Of a stretch of DNA of 64,000 nt, positions 9,057 through 20,960 are shown piece by piece. This stretch comes from Pleurodeles waltl (lineage: Eukaryota; Chordata; Amphibia; Caudata; Salamandridae): the NCBI RefSeq assembly GCF_031143425.1, contig NC_090438.1, positions 776,127,138-776,191,137 on the forward strand. The letters run 5' to 3'. How positions within the stretch are numbered: the stretch's first letter is position 1; every line of letters starts with the position of its first letter. The notes beneath the pieces were generated by a model. The model saw only the letters and a program-made list of their open reading frames with translations. It made no database searches and had not been told where the DNA came from. The translations under genes and the position numbers were made by a program.

Positions 9057-10752
9057 GAGAGCACAGAACCTACGTCTTGTCATACCCTTCCCACTTCAGG
9101 CGACAAATGCAAAAAGAACAAGTGATGGACGGAATGCTGAGCAATGTCAAACATTCACCCCCAGTACAGAGATCTTGGCCTAAATCCATAGTTTTTTTTG
9201 CTGCTCATGCCATTCCAGTTTGGACACAGCCATATGTAAATCAGTCTTGACCCTGTTCCCCATGGGAACAGCCCAGGCCCAACTGCCAGGCCAGGTCTTC
9301 CCTGAAATGGAAACAAGCATCCTGGGACTGGTTTCAGGGTATCATCCCTCCTCAGTCAGGCTAGCCTGAATCCAGTGGCATGGGGAGCATGGGACCCACG
9401 TCTGGGCATACCCTTCCTTGTTAGGGGGACAAATGCAAAAAGAACAAGTGATGGATGGAATGCTGAACAATGTAAAAAATCACCCTCAGTATAGAGATCT
9501 GGGCCTAAATCCATTGTTTTTTTGCTGCTCATGCCATTCCAGATAGGACCCAGCCATATGCTTATCAGTCTTGACCATGTTCCCCGTGGGAGCAGTCCAG
9601 CCCCAACTGCCAGGCCAGGTCTTCTCTGAAATGGAAACAAGCATCCTAGGACCGGTTTCGGGGTATCATCTCTCCTCAGCCAGGCTAGCCTGAATCTAGT
9701 GGCATCGGGAGCATGGAACCTACATCTGGGCATAACCTTCCCACTTAGGGTGACAAATGCAAAAAGAACAATTGATGGACGGAATGCTAAACAATGTCAA
9801 ACATTCACCCCCAGTATAGAGATCTGGGCCTAAATCATTTGTTTTTTTGCTGCCCATGCCATTCCAGTTTGGACCCAGCCATATGCAAATCAGTCTTGAC
9901 CCTGTTCCCCATGGGAACAGTCCAGTCCGAACTGCCAGGCCAGGTCTTCCCTGGACTGGAAACAAGCATCCTGGGACTGGTTTTGGGGTATTACCTCTCC
10001 TCAGCCAGGCTAGCTTGAATCCAGTGGCATGGGGAGCACGGGACCCACGTCTGTGCATACCCTTCCCACTTACGGCGACAAATGCAAAAAGAACAAGTGA
10101 TGGACGGAATAATGAACAATGTCAAACATTCACCCCCAGTACAGAGTTCTAGGCCTAAACCCATTATTTTTTTCCCTGCCCATGTCATTCCAGTTTGGAC
10201 CTAGCCATATGCAAATCAGGCTTGATCCTGTTCCCCATGGAAACAGTCCAGCCCCAAATGCCAGGCCAGGTCTTCCCTGGGCTGGAAACAAGCATCCTGG
10301 GACTGGTTTCGGGATATCATCCTTCCTTAGCCAGGCTAGCTTAAATCCAGTGGCATGGGGGGGGGGGGGGCGGAAAGCATGGGACCCACGTCTGTGTATA
10401 CCCTTCCCACTTAGGGTGACAAATGCAAAAAGAACAATTGATGGACGGAATGCTGAACAATGTCAAACATTAATCCCCAGTACAGAGATCTGGGCCTAAA
10501 TCCATTGTTTTTTTGCTGTCCATGCCATTCCAGTTTGGACCCAGCCATATGCAAATCAGTCTTGACCCTGTTCCCCATGGGAACAGTCCAGCCCCAACTG
10601 CCAGGCCAGGTCTTCCCTGGACTGGAAACAAGCATCATGGGACAGGTTTTGGGGTATCACCCCTCCTCAGCCAGGCTAGCTTGAATCCTGTGGCATGGGG
10701 GAACGGGGGACCCATGTCTGGCCATACCCTTCCCACTTAGGGCGACAAATGC
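9057..10752. repeat. Satellite-like array, ~325-bp unit, about 5.2 copies
   Basis: The phrase GATGGACGG or its variant recurs at 9124, 9450, 9774, 10099 and 10440. That gives periods of 326, 324, 325 and 341 bp, the longest because of a G-run near 10357. Each unit runs from GGGACCCACGTCTG through a T-run, then CCATATGCAAATCAG, then a C/G-balanced block ending GTGGCATGGGG. The final unit stops at GGCGACAAATGCAG (about 10752), where another repeat begins. Long shadow ORFs on both strands come from repetition, not selection. Three of five units carry the octamer ATGCAAAT. Identity to a named newt satellite was not established. Confidence 0.9.
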
Positions 10753-11512
10753 AGTGCATCAGCGTGGGAGAGGACAGGAAAGCACTATGGGGGTCATTCT
10801 GACCCCGGCCGGCGGCGGAAGCCGCCGGCCTGGCTGGAACCGCCAGAATACCGCTGCGCGGTCAAAAGACCGCCGCGGGTATTCTGGGTTTCCCGCTGGG
10901 CTGGCAGGCGACCGCCAGAAGGCCGCCCGCCAGCCCAGCGGGAAACACCCTTCCATGAGGATGCCGGCTCCGAATGGAGCCGGCGGAGTGGAAGGGGTGC
11001 GACGGGTGCAGTTGCACCCGTCGCGATTTTCAGTGTCTGCATGGCAGACACTGAAAATCTTTGTGGGACCCTGTTACGGGGGCCCCTGCAGTGCCCATGC
11101 CATTGGCATGGGCACTGCAGGGGCCTCCAGGGGCCCCACGACACCCCATAACGCCATTCTGTTCCTGGCGGCCAAAACCGCCAGGAACAGGATGGCGGTA
11201 TGGGGGTCGGAATCCCCATGGCGGCGCAGCAAGCTGCGCCGCCATGGAGGATTCCCCAGGGCAGCGGGAAACCGGCAGTACACCGCCGGTTTTCCGTTTC
11301 TGACCGCAGCTGTACCGCCGCGGTCAGAATGACCATGGGAGCACCGCCAGCCTGTTGGTGGTGCTCCCGCGGTCGTTGGCCCTGGCGGATTTTACCGCCA
11401 GGGTCAGAATGACCCCCTATATCTTTGTAGATATGGCACATCCTTGCCCTCTCCCTGTCACACAATGTAGCGTAAGTTGTCTTGCTGCATTGCATGACTT
11501 GTTAGTAAATCT
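10753..11512 (+). mobile_element. Fragment of the 15855-16420 hairpin-element family, split by a later insertion
   Basis: The left piece 10753-10788 (GGGAGAGGACAGGAAAGCAC) and the right piece 11418-11512 (TAGATATGGCACATCCTTGCC, CTCTCCCTGTCACACA) align consecutively with 16295-16415. Removing 10789-11417 plus one TAT copy restores a continuous match. This is the 3' portion of the family, ending near AGTAAATCTACCC. Noncoding. Confidence 0.7.
10789..11417. mobile_element. Multi-hairpin non-autonomous element, copy 1
   Basis: 629 bp bounded by a perfect 17-bp terminal inverted repeat (GGGGGTCATTCTGACCC) and a 3-bp duplication, TAT. The interior is a chain of about 13 adjacent hairpins. Examples are GGCCGGCGGC/GCCGCCGGCC at 10807-10830, TTTCCCGCTGGGCTGG/CCAGCCCAGCGGGAAA, GCGACGGGTGCA/TGCACCCGTCGC, CCCCTGCAGTGCCCATG/CATGGGCACTGCAGGGG and ATGGCGGCGCAGC/GCTGCGCCGCCAT. 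The motif CCAGCCTGTTGGTGGT resembles the subterminal CCAACAGGCTGGCGGT of the Harbinger elements nearby. Harbinger-type mobilisation is inferred. Overlapping shadow ORFs on both strands are not genes. Confidence 0.85.
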
Positions 11513-11673
11513 ACCCATCTGTCTCCATGTCATGACCCAGGTGTGCTCCACCTTGTCACTCTGGAGCCTTACGAGGGACCCTAAACCACTCCTCCATCTC
11601 AGTACTTAGGAGCTCCTATGAGGGGACCTGAGCCTCTCTTGCATATCATTAGCCCCAATTCCCTTTGCCCCAG

Positions 11674-14600
11674 TGTAAGAGGCTGGCCTGGTTTGTAGTG
11701 GGTACCGAAGATACTTACACCTTATACCAGGACCTGTTATCCCTTATTAGTGGAATATAGTCAGTGTCTAGAAGCCAGGCTGTATAGAGGTATCTGTAGC
11801 AGACCAGCCACAGCTGAACTAGGAGACATGCAAAGCTCTTGCAATACCACTGCAGTCACCCGATACTCACACAAATGGAAGAAAATACTCTGTGCTACAA
11901 AAATAAAGGTAATTTTTTTTGGTGACACAAATGCCAAAAATACCTTAGAGACTATACTCTCTTAGGAGGTAAGTAATATACACAACATGTACACTAGTAT
12001 CCAAAAACAGGTAAGTAAACAGTTAGAAAAGAGTACAAATAGTGAAAATCCCAATAGGTTGCAATGGGAGTGAGGGGAACACAAACCATATACTAAAATA
12101 GTGGAATGCGCACCTAGGCAAGTATAGTGAGTAGAGGGGCCCTGGGAGTGTAAGAAAACACAAAAGGTAAGTAATAGAACCCACCCCAGAGCCCAGGAAA
12201 ACAGGAGTAACTCACAGTAAGTTTCCTGAATCACACAAGAAGATGTGATAGAAGATTATGCAAGAACCAGAACAGGCTGCAAGACTCCAACAATGGATTC
12301 CTGGATCTGAAGACCTATGGAAGAAGGGGACCAAGTTGAAGAAGCACTGAAGAGTCTAGGGAGAATAGGAGCCCCTGCTAACCTGGATGAAGGTGCACAA
12401 GAGGATCCACTGGTGAGAAGACAAAGGCCCTCATTAAGACATTGGCGGTAATAACCGCCTACCGTCGCAGCGTCGGCCGCCAAAACACCAATGCCATGGC
12501 TACCTACCGTCCACCATATTATGACCGTAGCTGGAATTCTGCCAGAAGGCTGGCGGGATTCCAACTACGGTCATGGCGGCAGACAGCGGTAAGGTGGCGC
12601 TGCTGCCAACAGCAGCGCCACACCAGTAAACCGCCGCAGACCGTATCATGATCCATGGCTGGCAGCAGCACCACGTCCCGTCTCCTGCCGGAGGACCCCC
12701 TGCAAGCAGGTAAGTTGGGTGCTCCGACAGGGGAGGGGGTGGGAGGTGTTATTTATGTGTGTGTGGGTGTGTGTGTGTATGTGATTGTGTGCGTGCATGC
12801 GGGTGTGTGTGGAATGCATGTGCGCATGAATGGGTGTGAGTGTGCATGTATGTTGTGTGGTGTGAATGCGTGTGTGCTAGAATGTATGTTGTGTGTGTGA
12901 ATGAATGTATGCATGCGTGGGTGAATGTGGGTATGAGTGTGTGTATGCATGTGTATGTTGGTGCTTGAATGTGCGTGTATGTCAGGGGTTTCGGGGGGTG
13001 AAGGCGGGGAGGACTCTGGGGAGGGGGAAGGAATTCCCTGGCACTGATAGTGCCTACCGCTGTGGTTTTCGTGGCAGTATGATTGCCATGAAAACCATGA
13101 CGGTAGGCGGGATCATTATCACGTGGGTGGGACAGTGATGGCTGCCTGGCTGGAGACTGAAGTCTCCAGCCCGGCAGCTGCTACGCCCTGGCGGACGGAG
13201 TGGTAAATTGGGGAAAGGTACCGCCAGCCTGTTGGCAGTACCTTTCTCCAAAATACCACCGTCCGCCGGGGACATAATGAGGGCCAAAGTCAGTTATGCA
13301 CCCAAGAAGAAAGATGTGGGTTCCTGGTTGGTGCAGAAGATGTCCCACCCTGGATGGATGATTGCAGTCTGGTTTGTGTCGCTGGATTCCGCCAACAAAC
13401 CTTGGCACATGCAAAACTCACGGTTAGCAGAAGATGGCGCTGCCTGGGACCAGGAGGGACCTGGTGGCCTCTACCCAGAAGGGGGAAACAAAGAGGGCTC
13501 TCAGCAACTCAGAGAGTCTTCAGAAGACCAGGTAGCACACACAGGAGTCCCACAGCACGGGGACAAAGAAGGTGCAAATTGAGGCCTACGCAGCACGACA
13601 CAAAAGGATCCCGTGCCGCCGGGGAACCACTCGGGAGCTGTACGTCACAGGAGGGAGTGCTGGAGGCCTAAGTTGTGCTGTGCACGAAGAACTTCTTGGA
13701 AGATCGCACTCAAGCCTTGGCAACTGCAAGTCATGCAGTGCATGGGAGTACTGTGTTGCGTGGGGAGTCAAGGTCTTACCTCCACCAACGTTGGACAGCT
13801 GGACCTTGGGACTGCCGGGGTCACTTTAGTCCACCACCGGTTTTGCTGAATCCAAATTCATAGTCTGGAGAGGGGACCCACGCCACTGGACGTCGCTACA
13901 AAGAGGTGCCTGCTGAAGCAGGGAAGTGACTCAGTCACCCCACGGGAGATTCCTTTGTTTCTTCTGGTGCAGGCTGAAGACAAGCAGTCCTCGGAGGATG
14001 CACAACCTGAAAACAGTTGCAGTTGCTGGCAGAAGCTGAAGATACAATGTTGCAGAAGTCATCTTTGCTTCTTTGTTGCAGTTTGTAGAGTTCCCGGAGG
14101 GTTCAGCTGCGGTTCCGTTAGTAGAAGATGAAGTAAAGGATGCAGAGGATTCCTGCTGGAGTCTTGCAATCCGAATCTGAATTGACACCTAGTGGAGAGA
14201 CCCTAAATAGCGACCTAACCAGGTAAGCACCTATCAGGGAAGGGCTCTGACATCACCTGCTGGCAATGGCCACTCAGATGCTCCCAGAGTGCCCCACCAC
14301 CTTGGAATCCAAGATGGCAAAACCCAGGGACACTCTGGAGGAGCTCTGGGCACCACACCTGGTGTGGTGGTGGAGAGAGGAGTGGTCACTCCCCTTTCCT
14401 TTGTCCAGTTTTGCGTCAGAGCAGGGACTCAGGGTCCCTGAACCGGTGTAGACTGGATTAATCAAGGTGGGCACCACCTGTGCCCCTCAAAGCATTTCCA
14501 GAGGCTCTGGGAGGCTACACGTCCCATGCCTGTAGCACCTATTTCCAAAGGGAGAGGGTGTAACACCCCTCTCCCAAAGGAAATCTTTTGTTCTGCCTTC

Positions 14601-15476
14601 CTGGGCTTGAGGTGCTCAAGCAACAGGAGGGCAGAAACCTGTCTGTGAGGTGGCAGCAGCTGGGGCTGCCTAGAAAACCTCAGAGGGCTGGTGTGGCAGC
14701 ACTGGGGGTCGACTGTGGAGCTCCCAGAGTACATGGGATTGTGCAACCAATACTGGAATTAGTATTGGGGCACAATTCCCTGTTGTTACACACCTTACAT
14801 TGCCATATACAGGGTCACCATTGTGAAGCTGGATATAGGTATTGACCTATTTCCATTGCACGCATAAAATGGCATACCCGCACTCAGGACGTCTGGGAAA
14901 ATGGTCCTGGACAACATGGGGGCACCTCTGCTAGTGCATCAGTGCCCTCACACACAGGTACTTTGCACCCAGCCTTCAGGGTTGGAAGGTGTGACATATA
15001 GGTGACTTATAAGTGACTTGATGTAGTGAAAATGGCTGTGAAAGGGTGCATGAACCATTTCACACGGGGTGCAATGGCAGTCCTACAGAAGCCTTTGCAT
15101 GGGCTCCCTATGGATGGCAAAAGTAATGCTGCAGCCCATAGGGATCCCCTGGAACCCCAATCCCTGGGTACCTAGGTACCATATGTGAGGGGCTTATAAG
15201 GGGGGGCCCAGTATGCCAAGTTGGAGTGAAATACTGGGTTACCAGAATGTAGTGTTCGATTTGGGAACTGAGAGAGCATTATCACTGGGGTCCTGGTTAG
15301 TAGGACTCCAGTGACAGTCAAGCATACTTTCAAAAACAGTGAAACATACTGGCAAGCAGGTCATAAACCATAAGCACTGGGGTCCTGGCTAGCAGAATCC
15401 TAGTGACACAGTCTACACACACTGACATCAGGCAGAAATTGGGGGTAACATGCCAAAAAGAGGGTACTTTCCTACA
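11674..15476 (-). mobile_element. Solo LTR (Ty3/gypsy-type), minus orientation
   Basis: It begins TGTAAGAGGCTGGCC and ends AGGGTACTTTCCTACA, the reverse complement of the TGTAGGAAAGTACCCT...CCAGCCTCCTACA pattern seen in the provirus LTRs at 27547 and 53753. Flanking pentamers CCCAG (11669-11673) and CTCAG (15477-15481) fit a diverged 5-bp target duplication. Length is 3803 bp including an 860-bp MITE at 12426-13285. No internal coding region is present, as expected after LTR-LTR recombination. ORFs inside it are incidental. Confidence 0.85.
12426..13285. mobile_element. Harbinger-family MITE with internal TG-rich tract
   Basis: 860 bp with termini GGCCCTCATTA and TAATGAGGGCC, identical in their outer 11 bp to the 9-kb Harbinger at 30134. 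It is flanked by AAA on both sides. The subterminal CCAACAGGCTGGCGGTA (reverse strand, near 13230) is also shared. About 12750-12985 is a long alternating TGTG/TGCA-type tract. Hairpins such as AACTACGGTC/GACCGTAGTT-like arms lie near 12530-12570. It has no transposase and would depend on an autonomous partner. It sits inside the solo LTR 11674-15476, so it is the younger insertion. Confidence 0.85.
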
Positions 15477-15481
15477 CTCAG

Positions 15482-15854
15482 TCCAGCAAAACTTTCTCAA
15501 GGCACTTATCTGGGGCAAGATTGTGGTTGCTGTGCTTCATCTCACTACGTAGCATCTCCCCATTTGGAGGACCAACTTTTCATGATGTGCAGATGGGTGA
15601 TTTGATTGTTGCTGATGGAGATGGCCTTGGGTGGACTAAGCTGGTGCTTTTACATCATTTTAAGGGCTGGAGAGGAGCTGCTGTCTGCTCATACTAGCAT
15701 TTTACCCTATGCTCGAGTAGTCTATATCACCTGATTCTTAACTTCTAACCAAAGGTGGTGCTTTTGGAATTCTTAATGTGGCATTCATATACTTCATTGT
15801 CCAAGGCACAAAAAAGACTTAATGCAAGGTGATGCGAGGCAACACAAGGGCTTA
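15482..15854. other. Unassigned sequence
   Basis: No ORF with family resemblance, no RNA gene and no repeat boundary is visible. This is one of the few stretches that could be unique host DNA. The sequence resumes after the insertion at 15855-16420. Confidence 0.35.
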
Positions 15855-16420
15855 AGTAAGATTTACTAATCCATGCAAAGCCACCTTGCGTGGCATTCAG
15901 AGTAATGAAAGGTCGCTCAAATCGCTGCCTTGCATTAGTCTGCGCCGGGGAGGCATTCCATGGGTGGAGCATGGGTATTCCCATGCTTCCATCCATGGAT
16001 TTTGACACAATCCCAGATTTACTCAGGATAGTAAACCTGGGATTGTGTCAAAATTATACAGTTTCCCAACAGAGGTGTAGCGAGGAGAAATGTCTCCTTG
16101 TTATTTTCTCTTTCTACATGTGCTGCATTGCACATAAAAGGCGCATAGAAAGAAGAAAATAGCTCTAAGGATTGTTTTTGTGCAGAAAGGTTTCCCTTTC
16201 TGCATAAGAACAATTCTGCCTGCAATGCAGGCACCCTTGCACCATGACGCCCGAGTGCCTATATTGGCGCTAGGCAGCTCTCAGTGCGCCAGAGCAGTGA
16301 GAGAGCAGGAATGTATCATATCATAGTAGATATGGTGCATTCTTGCTCTCTCCCTGTCACACAGCGCAGGAGGTTGGCTTGCTGCATTGTGTTGGTTGAC
16401 ATTTTGATAAATCTGGCCCC
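15855..16420 (+). mobile_element. Hairpin-rich non-autonomous element with GGCC/TTTAC-type ends
   Basis: This shares its layout with 55964-56370. A segment ATCCATGCAAAGCCACCTTGC starts both. A central palindrome TTTTGACACAATCCCAGATTTA... lies at 16000-16053 (56128-56181 in the other). Both then have GAGGAGAAAT and a GGTGCATTCYTGCTCT block, with an end of the form TAAATCTGGCCCC here. Additional hairpins lie near 16195 (TGCAGAAAGG..CCTTTCTGCA) and 16215 (GCCTGCAATGCAGGC). Noncoding. The superfamily is not assigned. A third, partial copy is split at 10753-11512. Confidence 0.7.
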
Positions 16421-16425
16421 AAGTT

Positions 16426-17049
16426 CCACTGAATTCTCGAAGCAAACTTGATTGGCCCAACTGCTTATGTATAGAGATGATGAAAATGCTACTGTCATGT
16501 GCAGTCACCAACTAAGGAGTAATACTTAAGTAATTGTGGTCACTAAACACATGTTACACCTCCAAGGACCAGATTTCACTGGCTGTTCCATTACATGTCT
16601 TGTGGCTTTACTGGATGATCATTCCTTTTTGTACAGGTGTCTCCTTTGGACTTGACAGATAATGATTTGGATTGCCATTCCGTGACCAGCAACACATTCT
16701 GAGATGGCAATTGGTTTGCATTTTTAAAGATACTTCTAACCACAGATTTCTGACTTTTAGAACATCCCCTGACACCACACTGGATCCAGAATATTTGATC
16801 TGCATTGCTCCCACATGCCGGCATGTGGTGCAGTGTGGCTCAGCATTTACTTTGCTATGCCCTGGAAGTGACGATAGAGCTGCATGTAAGTATCACCCAT
16901 GCATGCTGCCAGTTCCATTCTTTCTGCATCTTCGTACATGGATCCAGAGCTCACTCGTAACTTTTTTCTTGTAAGTCAAGCTTGTCTTACAAAATATACT
17001 TTTGAATGTGCAAGAGAACTATGCCCCTTCTAAAAACTACACAGTTTAA
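16426..17049. other. Unassigned stretch ahead of the DIRS remnant
   Basis: No convincing coding similarity. A 100-codon frame at 16672-16974 shows no recognisable domain. It may be the 5' end of the DIRS element or host DNA. Confidence 0.3.
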
Positions 17050-17074
17050 GCCATGAAGGGACTGCTCTAAACAA

Positions 17075-17353
17075 ATGTCTTTGACAAATCCCCACAAGGT
17101 GTGCCGCTGGTGTTTGGCTTCAGTGCACGTCAAGTCCTGTGAGGAGTGTGCCCTGATGAACCTGAAGCCGAACTGGGAATGTGAAACGAAGCCAAAGGCT
17201 GAAAGAAGTTTCGGACGTCCCACTCAAAGTCGAGGGCGTGCAACAGATCGATATTGTTGCCTAAGTCTTCCAGTAAGTCAAAGCAGAAGCTCAAGTGACG
17301 TAAAGCCACTAAGGTCCAACTCCATTTCAAGTAGGCGCTCAACTCAATCATAG
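17075..17353 (+). pseudogene. DIRS gag N-terminal cysteine region
   Basis: A 92-codon frame contains the phrase PHKVCRWCLASVHVKSCEEC followed by an MN-x-K stretch and a serine/arginine-rich tail. This matches the C-x2-C...C-x2-C region of DIRS ORF1 proteins, which bind nucleic acid. The reading frame is interrupted on both sides. Confidence 0.65.
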
Positions 17354-18479
17354 GTCATGGGAGTCAAAAAAAAATCCTAATTTATGCAGAAGTATTGTCA
17401 TGTCTGCCTGTTGACACAGATGTCGTCTGACCGAAAGTTTCAAGTTATACAGACCATGAAATAGATATGACACCGGATACAACATCAGTTTGGGACAAGT
17501 GTCTAGTTATCACAAAGTCATGGTCAAATAAGAGCAAACACTGGCCAAAACAATGTAGTCTGAATTGACATCCATTCACCTTATATGATCATCAGGATAT
17601 ATATCTGGGACACATACCTTGATGCAAATAATCTATGTCAGAAATTCTTGATAAGAGAGAGTATAAAAAGGCTGCCACTTGACCACTTGTTAGGAGAGGT
17701 CCTTCACCCAGATCATCGCAGAAGGTACTGCTGGAGATGGTCTTGACTGCTGTCAGTGCACCAAGAAGATACTACATCACATGTGATGCAGATAGCGAGC
17801 TGAAGCCAGGAGAAAGGACGCTACAGCGTTGTGTGTTTTCCTTTTGCAGGGAACACTGCCTTCAGCCCTCACTGAGAGAAAAAACCTGCTAGAACTATGC
17901 CAGAGTCGTAGTTTATGCAACACAAAAAGGCCAACTGGGAATCATTTCACTCCTGCCACTCTCAATCTGAGTCGTCACAAGGTCATAATGGTGCTCCGTC
18001 GATGAGCTGATCCCGCAACTGATCCAGATGCACCCCACGTTTCCAGCTTCATTGGTGACATCACAACAAATAGAGGCCTTTAAAGAGGCCATGTTGTGAT
18101 ATTTTGGCTCACTTCTGTTTCACCTTTGGGCACCAAGGATCTGTGGAGACCTCGAGTCGGTCTGCCATCTGCACTGCCTATGCCTCCTGAACCCATTTTG
18201 TGTTCAGCTTCAGAACAGACTTCCTATCCTGCATCGAAATCCTTGTTGGTTTCTTTGGCATCAACACCAGCCTGACCACACCAAAGGAAATCCCAATTCC
18301 TATAGTCCTCTCCCAGTCTAAGCTGGATTGGTCTCGGGCCTGACCACAGTTGCATCCCCAAGCCATACCAAAGCACGAGGGCCCAGTCCAATCTGACTCA
18401 GACAGAAGTGTACCTTTGCCTCTGAACCACACTGCAGCGTTATAACAACTTTTCGGTTCAGACTCTAATCATAGCCAAC

Positions 18480-19700
18480 CAGCTTTTGCAGATGAAAATG
18501 GTGATGATGGAGATTGTTTTCCTCAATACTATGATGATAATTTATTCCTAGAATTGCTGGGGGTCATGGGGTTGGGCAGTTCCCCAGACAATAGATTGTG
18601 TTCTCTCTGAACCTCCAATAGAAGAAAGTGCGTCCTTTGCTGTGGTAATGAGACAGCCAGCAGAGGTAATCGATTTACAACTACCAACTGTGGAAGTCAA
18701 AACTAACGTACCAACAGATGTTTTGCAACCCAGACAAACTTCATCCAAACCTTTACCACCATTTTATGAAGTCCTGACTGACACTATTGTAGGCATCTGG
18801 TCTAAGCCATGTTCCTCACACTCAACAATCAGGCAGGTTGCCAGATGCTACAGGCCGTTGCCAGGCAATCCTGACTTCCTGGTACTGCACCATTATCCAG
18901 AACATTTGCTGATTCAGGCTTCCACTAATAGGGTGAACCCTGATTCATTCCCCATGGCTCAAAATGAATCACAGCTTTTGGGAAGAGGATGTTTTCCTTG
19001 GTCAGTTTAGCCCTCAGGTCAGTTAATGCTAACTGTAACAGGGAGATATACCCATGCTTTTTGGGACATGAGTCAAAAGATCTTGCCGGCAGTCTGGCAT
19101 AGATCATCTAGGAGGGTTAAGATGCTGTAAAAATACATAATCCATTATGGACTAGGCACTACAGACTGCTTGGGCATAATAGTTGGCACTTGTGTCGTGC
19201 GTCAGCGGCCCAATTGGATGAGATCCCATGGCTTCTCTGGGTATATGCAAGTCTTTTTGATGGATACACTAAAACCAATCAGGCCGTAACTCGTTCCCTA
19301 GGCCTTTCTACTGTGAGACCATATCCTTAACAGTTTTGCTCCTTTCAAGGCTACTCCAGAGGATTGGTACACTGCCAAACTACACTTCCCCCACAACAGG
19401 CACCCAAGTCTTTTCAGGGTTGGGTAAGGGATGAAGCTGACAATGCCCAGGCCACAATAGGCAAAAATGTCTCATTCCAATCACCTTCAACCCGCTCTAT
19501 TTTGCCCTTAGTGGCACTTGACAGCCTGTGGGTAGTAAGGTCATCTATTTCCTCCAAGGGTGGCAAAGATAACACCCAACAAGTGAGTTCTTCAGGTCAT
19601 CAAAAAAGGCTGCGTCCTGCCATCCCTTTTTGACTCGCTGCATCTTCCACCCACTTCAGCGCATTTTTCAGAGGAGCACTTGCCTATCTTGCTTCAAGAA
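18480..19700 (+). pseudogene. DIRS gag body
   Basis: The best frame (18642-19010) reads VIDLQLPTVEVKTNVPTDVL, then LTDTIVGIWSKPCS and RYRPLPGNPDFLV-like phrases (here CYRPLPGNPDFLV), which are characteristic of vertebrate DIRS ORF1. Upstream, in a different frame, is an acidic D/Y-rich stretch. After 19010 the similarity continues only in pieces across several frames, with stops. Confidence 0.7.
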
Positions 19701-19789
19701 GTGCAGGCTCTTTTGGACTAAAGAAGCCATAGTGAGAGTCTCTGCCTCAAAAAAGGGACTGGTTACTACTTCTGTTATTTCCTCATGCT

Positions 19790-20960
19790 GAAAGAGATGG
19801 AGTCCGTCATCCTATTTTAGAACTCTGAACGGCATCTGGGGTCAGGACAATTTTAAGATGCTCACACTGGTCCAGGTTCTGTCTGCCCTGTATCCAGAAC
19901 TGGACCGTGGCTACGGACCTATAGGACTCCTGCTTTCATGAACTGTACTGCTGTCCCACAGATGCTACTTGTGGTTCAAAATGAACCAGAAGCATATTCA
20001 ATTTGCTGTTCTCTCTTTTGGCCTCACCAGTGGAAAGTGATTGCAGTGGTCACAGGACAGCTTCAGAGACTGTCCCTTCCTCAACAACTGGCTATTGAAG
20101 GTGGGATCACCACAGTGCATTGCAGATGACTTCAAGACAAGAAGAAACCTCCCAACATCACTGAACTTCACTGTCAACATGCTGACTCCTTTACCCAGAT
20201 TCTCTTTCATTGAAGACCTCCTGGATAAGGTTAAGTTTCAGCCTTACCCTCCACCACAGGTCCAGGACATTTGGGCTATGATATCAATGTTTCAGCTTCA
20301 GTCCTGGGTCTCGGAGAGAGTGGCTATGAGGCTTCTACACCTCTTGTCATTCGGCATCCTGCTCATCGACTGTGCCACGTGGCATATGAGGACTCTGCAG
20401 TGTAACCTGAAGTGTTAGTGGGCCCTGCACCAATGTACCCTGCCTGATTAAATCTAGGTTTCGGAGAAGACAGTAAGAAAGACATTCAGTGGTGACTCAA
20501 CCACAATTGGACCAGTGGCAGACTCCTCTACCTGCTTCACATAGAGTTGACAGTGATGACAAATGCACCACTTCTGAAATGGGGAGGTTATCTGGGAGAG
20601 ATGGAGATCTTTCTCCACACCAGTCTTTTGGAGTTGCAGGCCATTTTCCTGGCACCGAAAGCGTTTGTACCATCCATTAAAGGAGACTAGTACAGGTTCT
20701 CTGTGACAATGCCAAAGCCATGTAATACTGCAACAAGCAGGCGAGGTGGGGTCCTGGGTCCAGTGCCAGAAGTCACTTTATCTTTGGAGTTGGCTGGTGT
20801 GCCGCAGCATTTCCCTGGTTGTGAATTAGTTGGGGGGATCTTTGTACACCAGTGTGGATGAACTCATCTGGCAGTGCCAGGCAGATCATGAATGACCGTT
20901 ACACTCAGGAAGTGGCACAAGGCATCTTCCAACAGTGGGAAGAACCTGGGCTAGATATGT
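19790..20960 (+). pseudogene. DIRS reverse transcriptase/RNase H
   Basis: From about 19830, fragments recall the DIRS RT thumb and palm, and from 20041 a 125-codon frame carries NNWLLKV, FQPYPPPQVQDI, MISMFQLQSWVS and ATWHMRTLQ. These are typical of the DIRS RT connection and RNase H boundary. Near 20880-20990 a frame with NDRYTQEVAQGIFQQWEEP and LDMFATL matches the DIRS RNase H to methylase-like linker. The polymerase YxDD signature is not visible. Frameshifts make the gene inactive. Confidence 0.7.

Noticed and set aside
9356..10740. Series of 65-126 codon frames in the satellite
   Set aside because: They repeat with the 325-bp unit on both strands, and 325 is not a multiple of three, so no continuous protein exists.
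10754..11495. Overlapping long frames on both strands in the multi-hairpin element
   Set aside because: Palindromes mirror open frames onto both strands, and GC-rich hairpins lack stops. Frames do not correspond between the two copies.
12655..12900. Valine/cysteine-rich frame in the TG tract
   Set aside because: Simple-sequence translation of a TG repeat inside a MITE.
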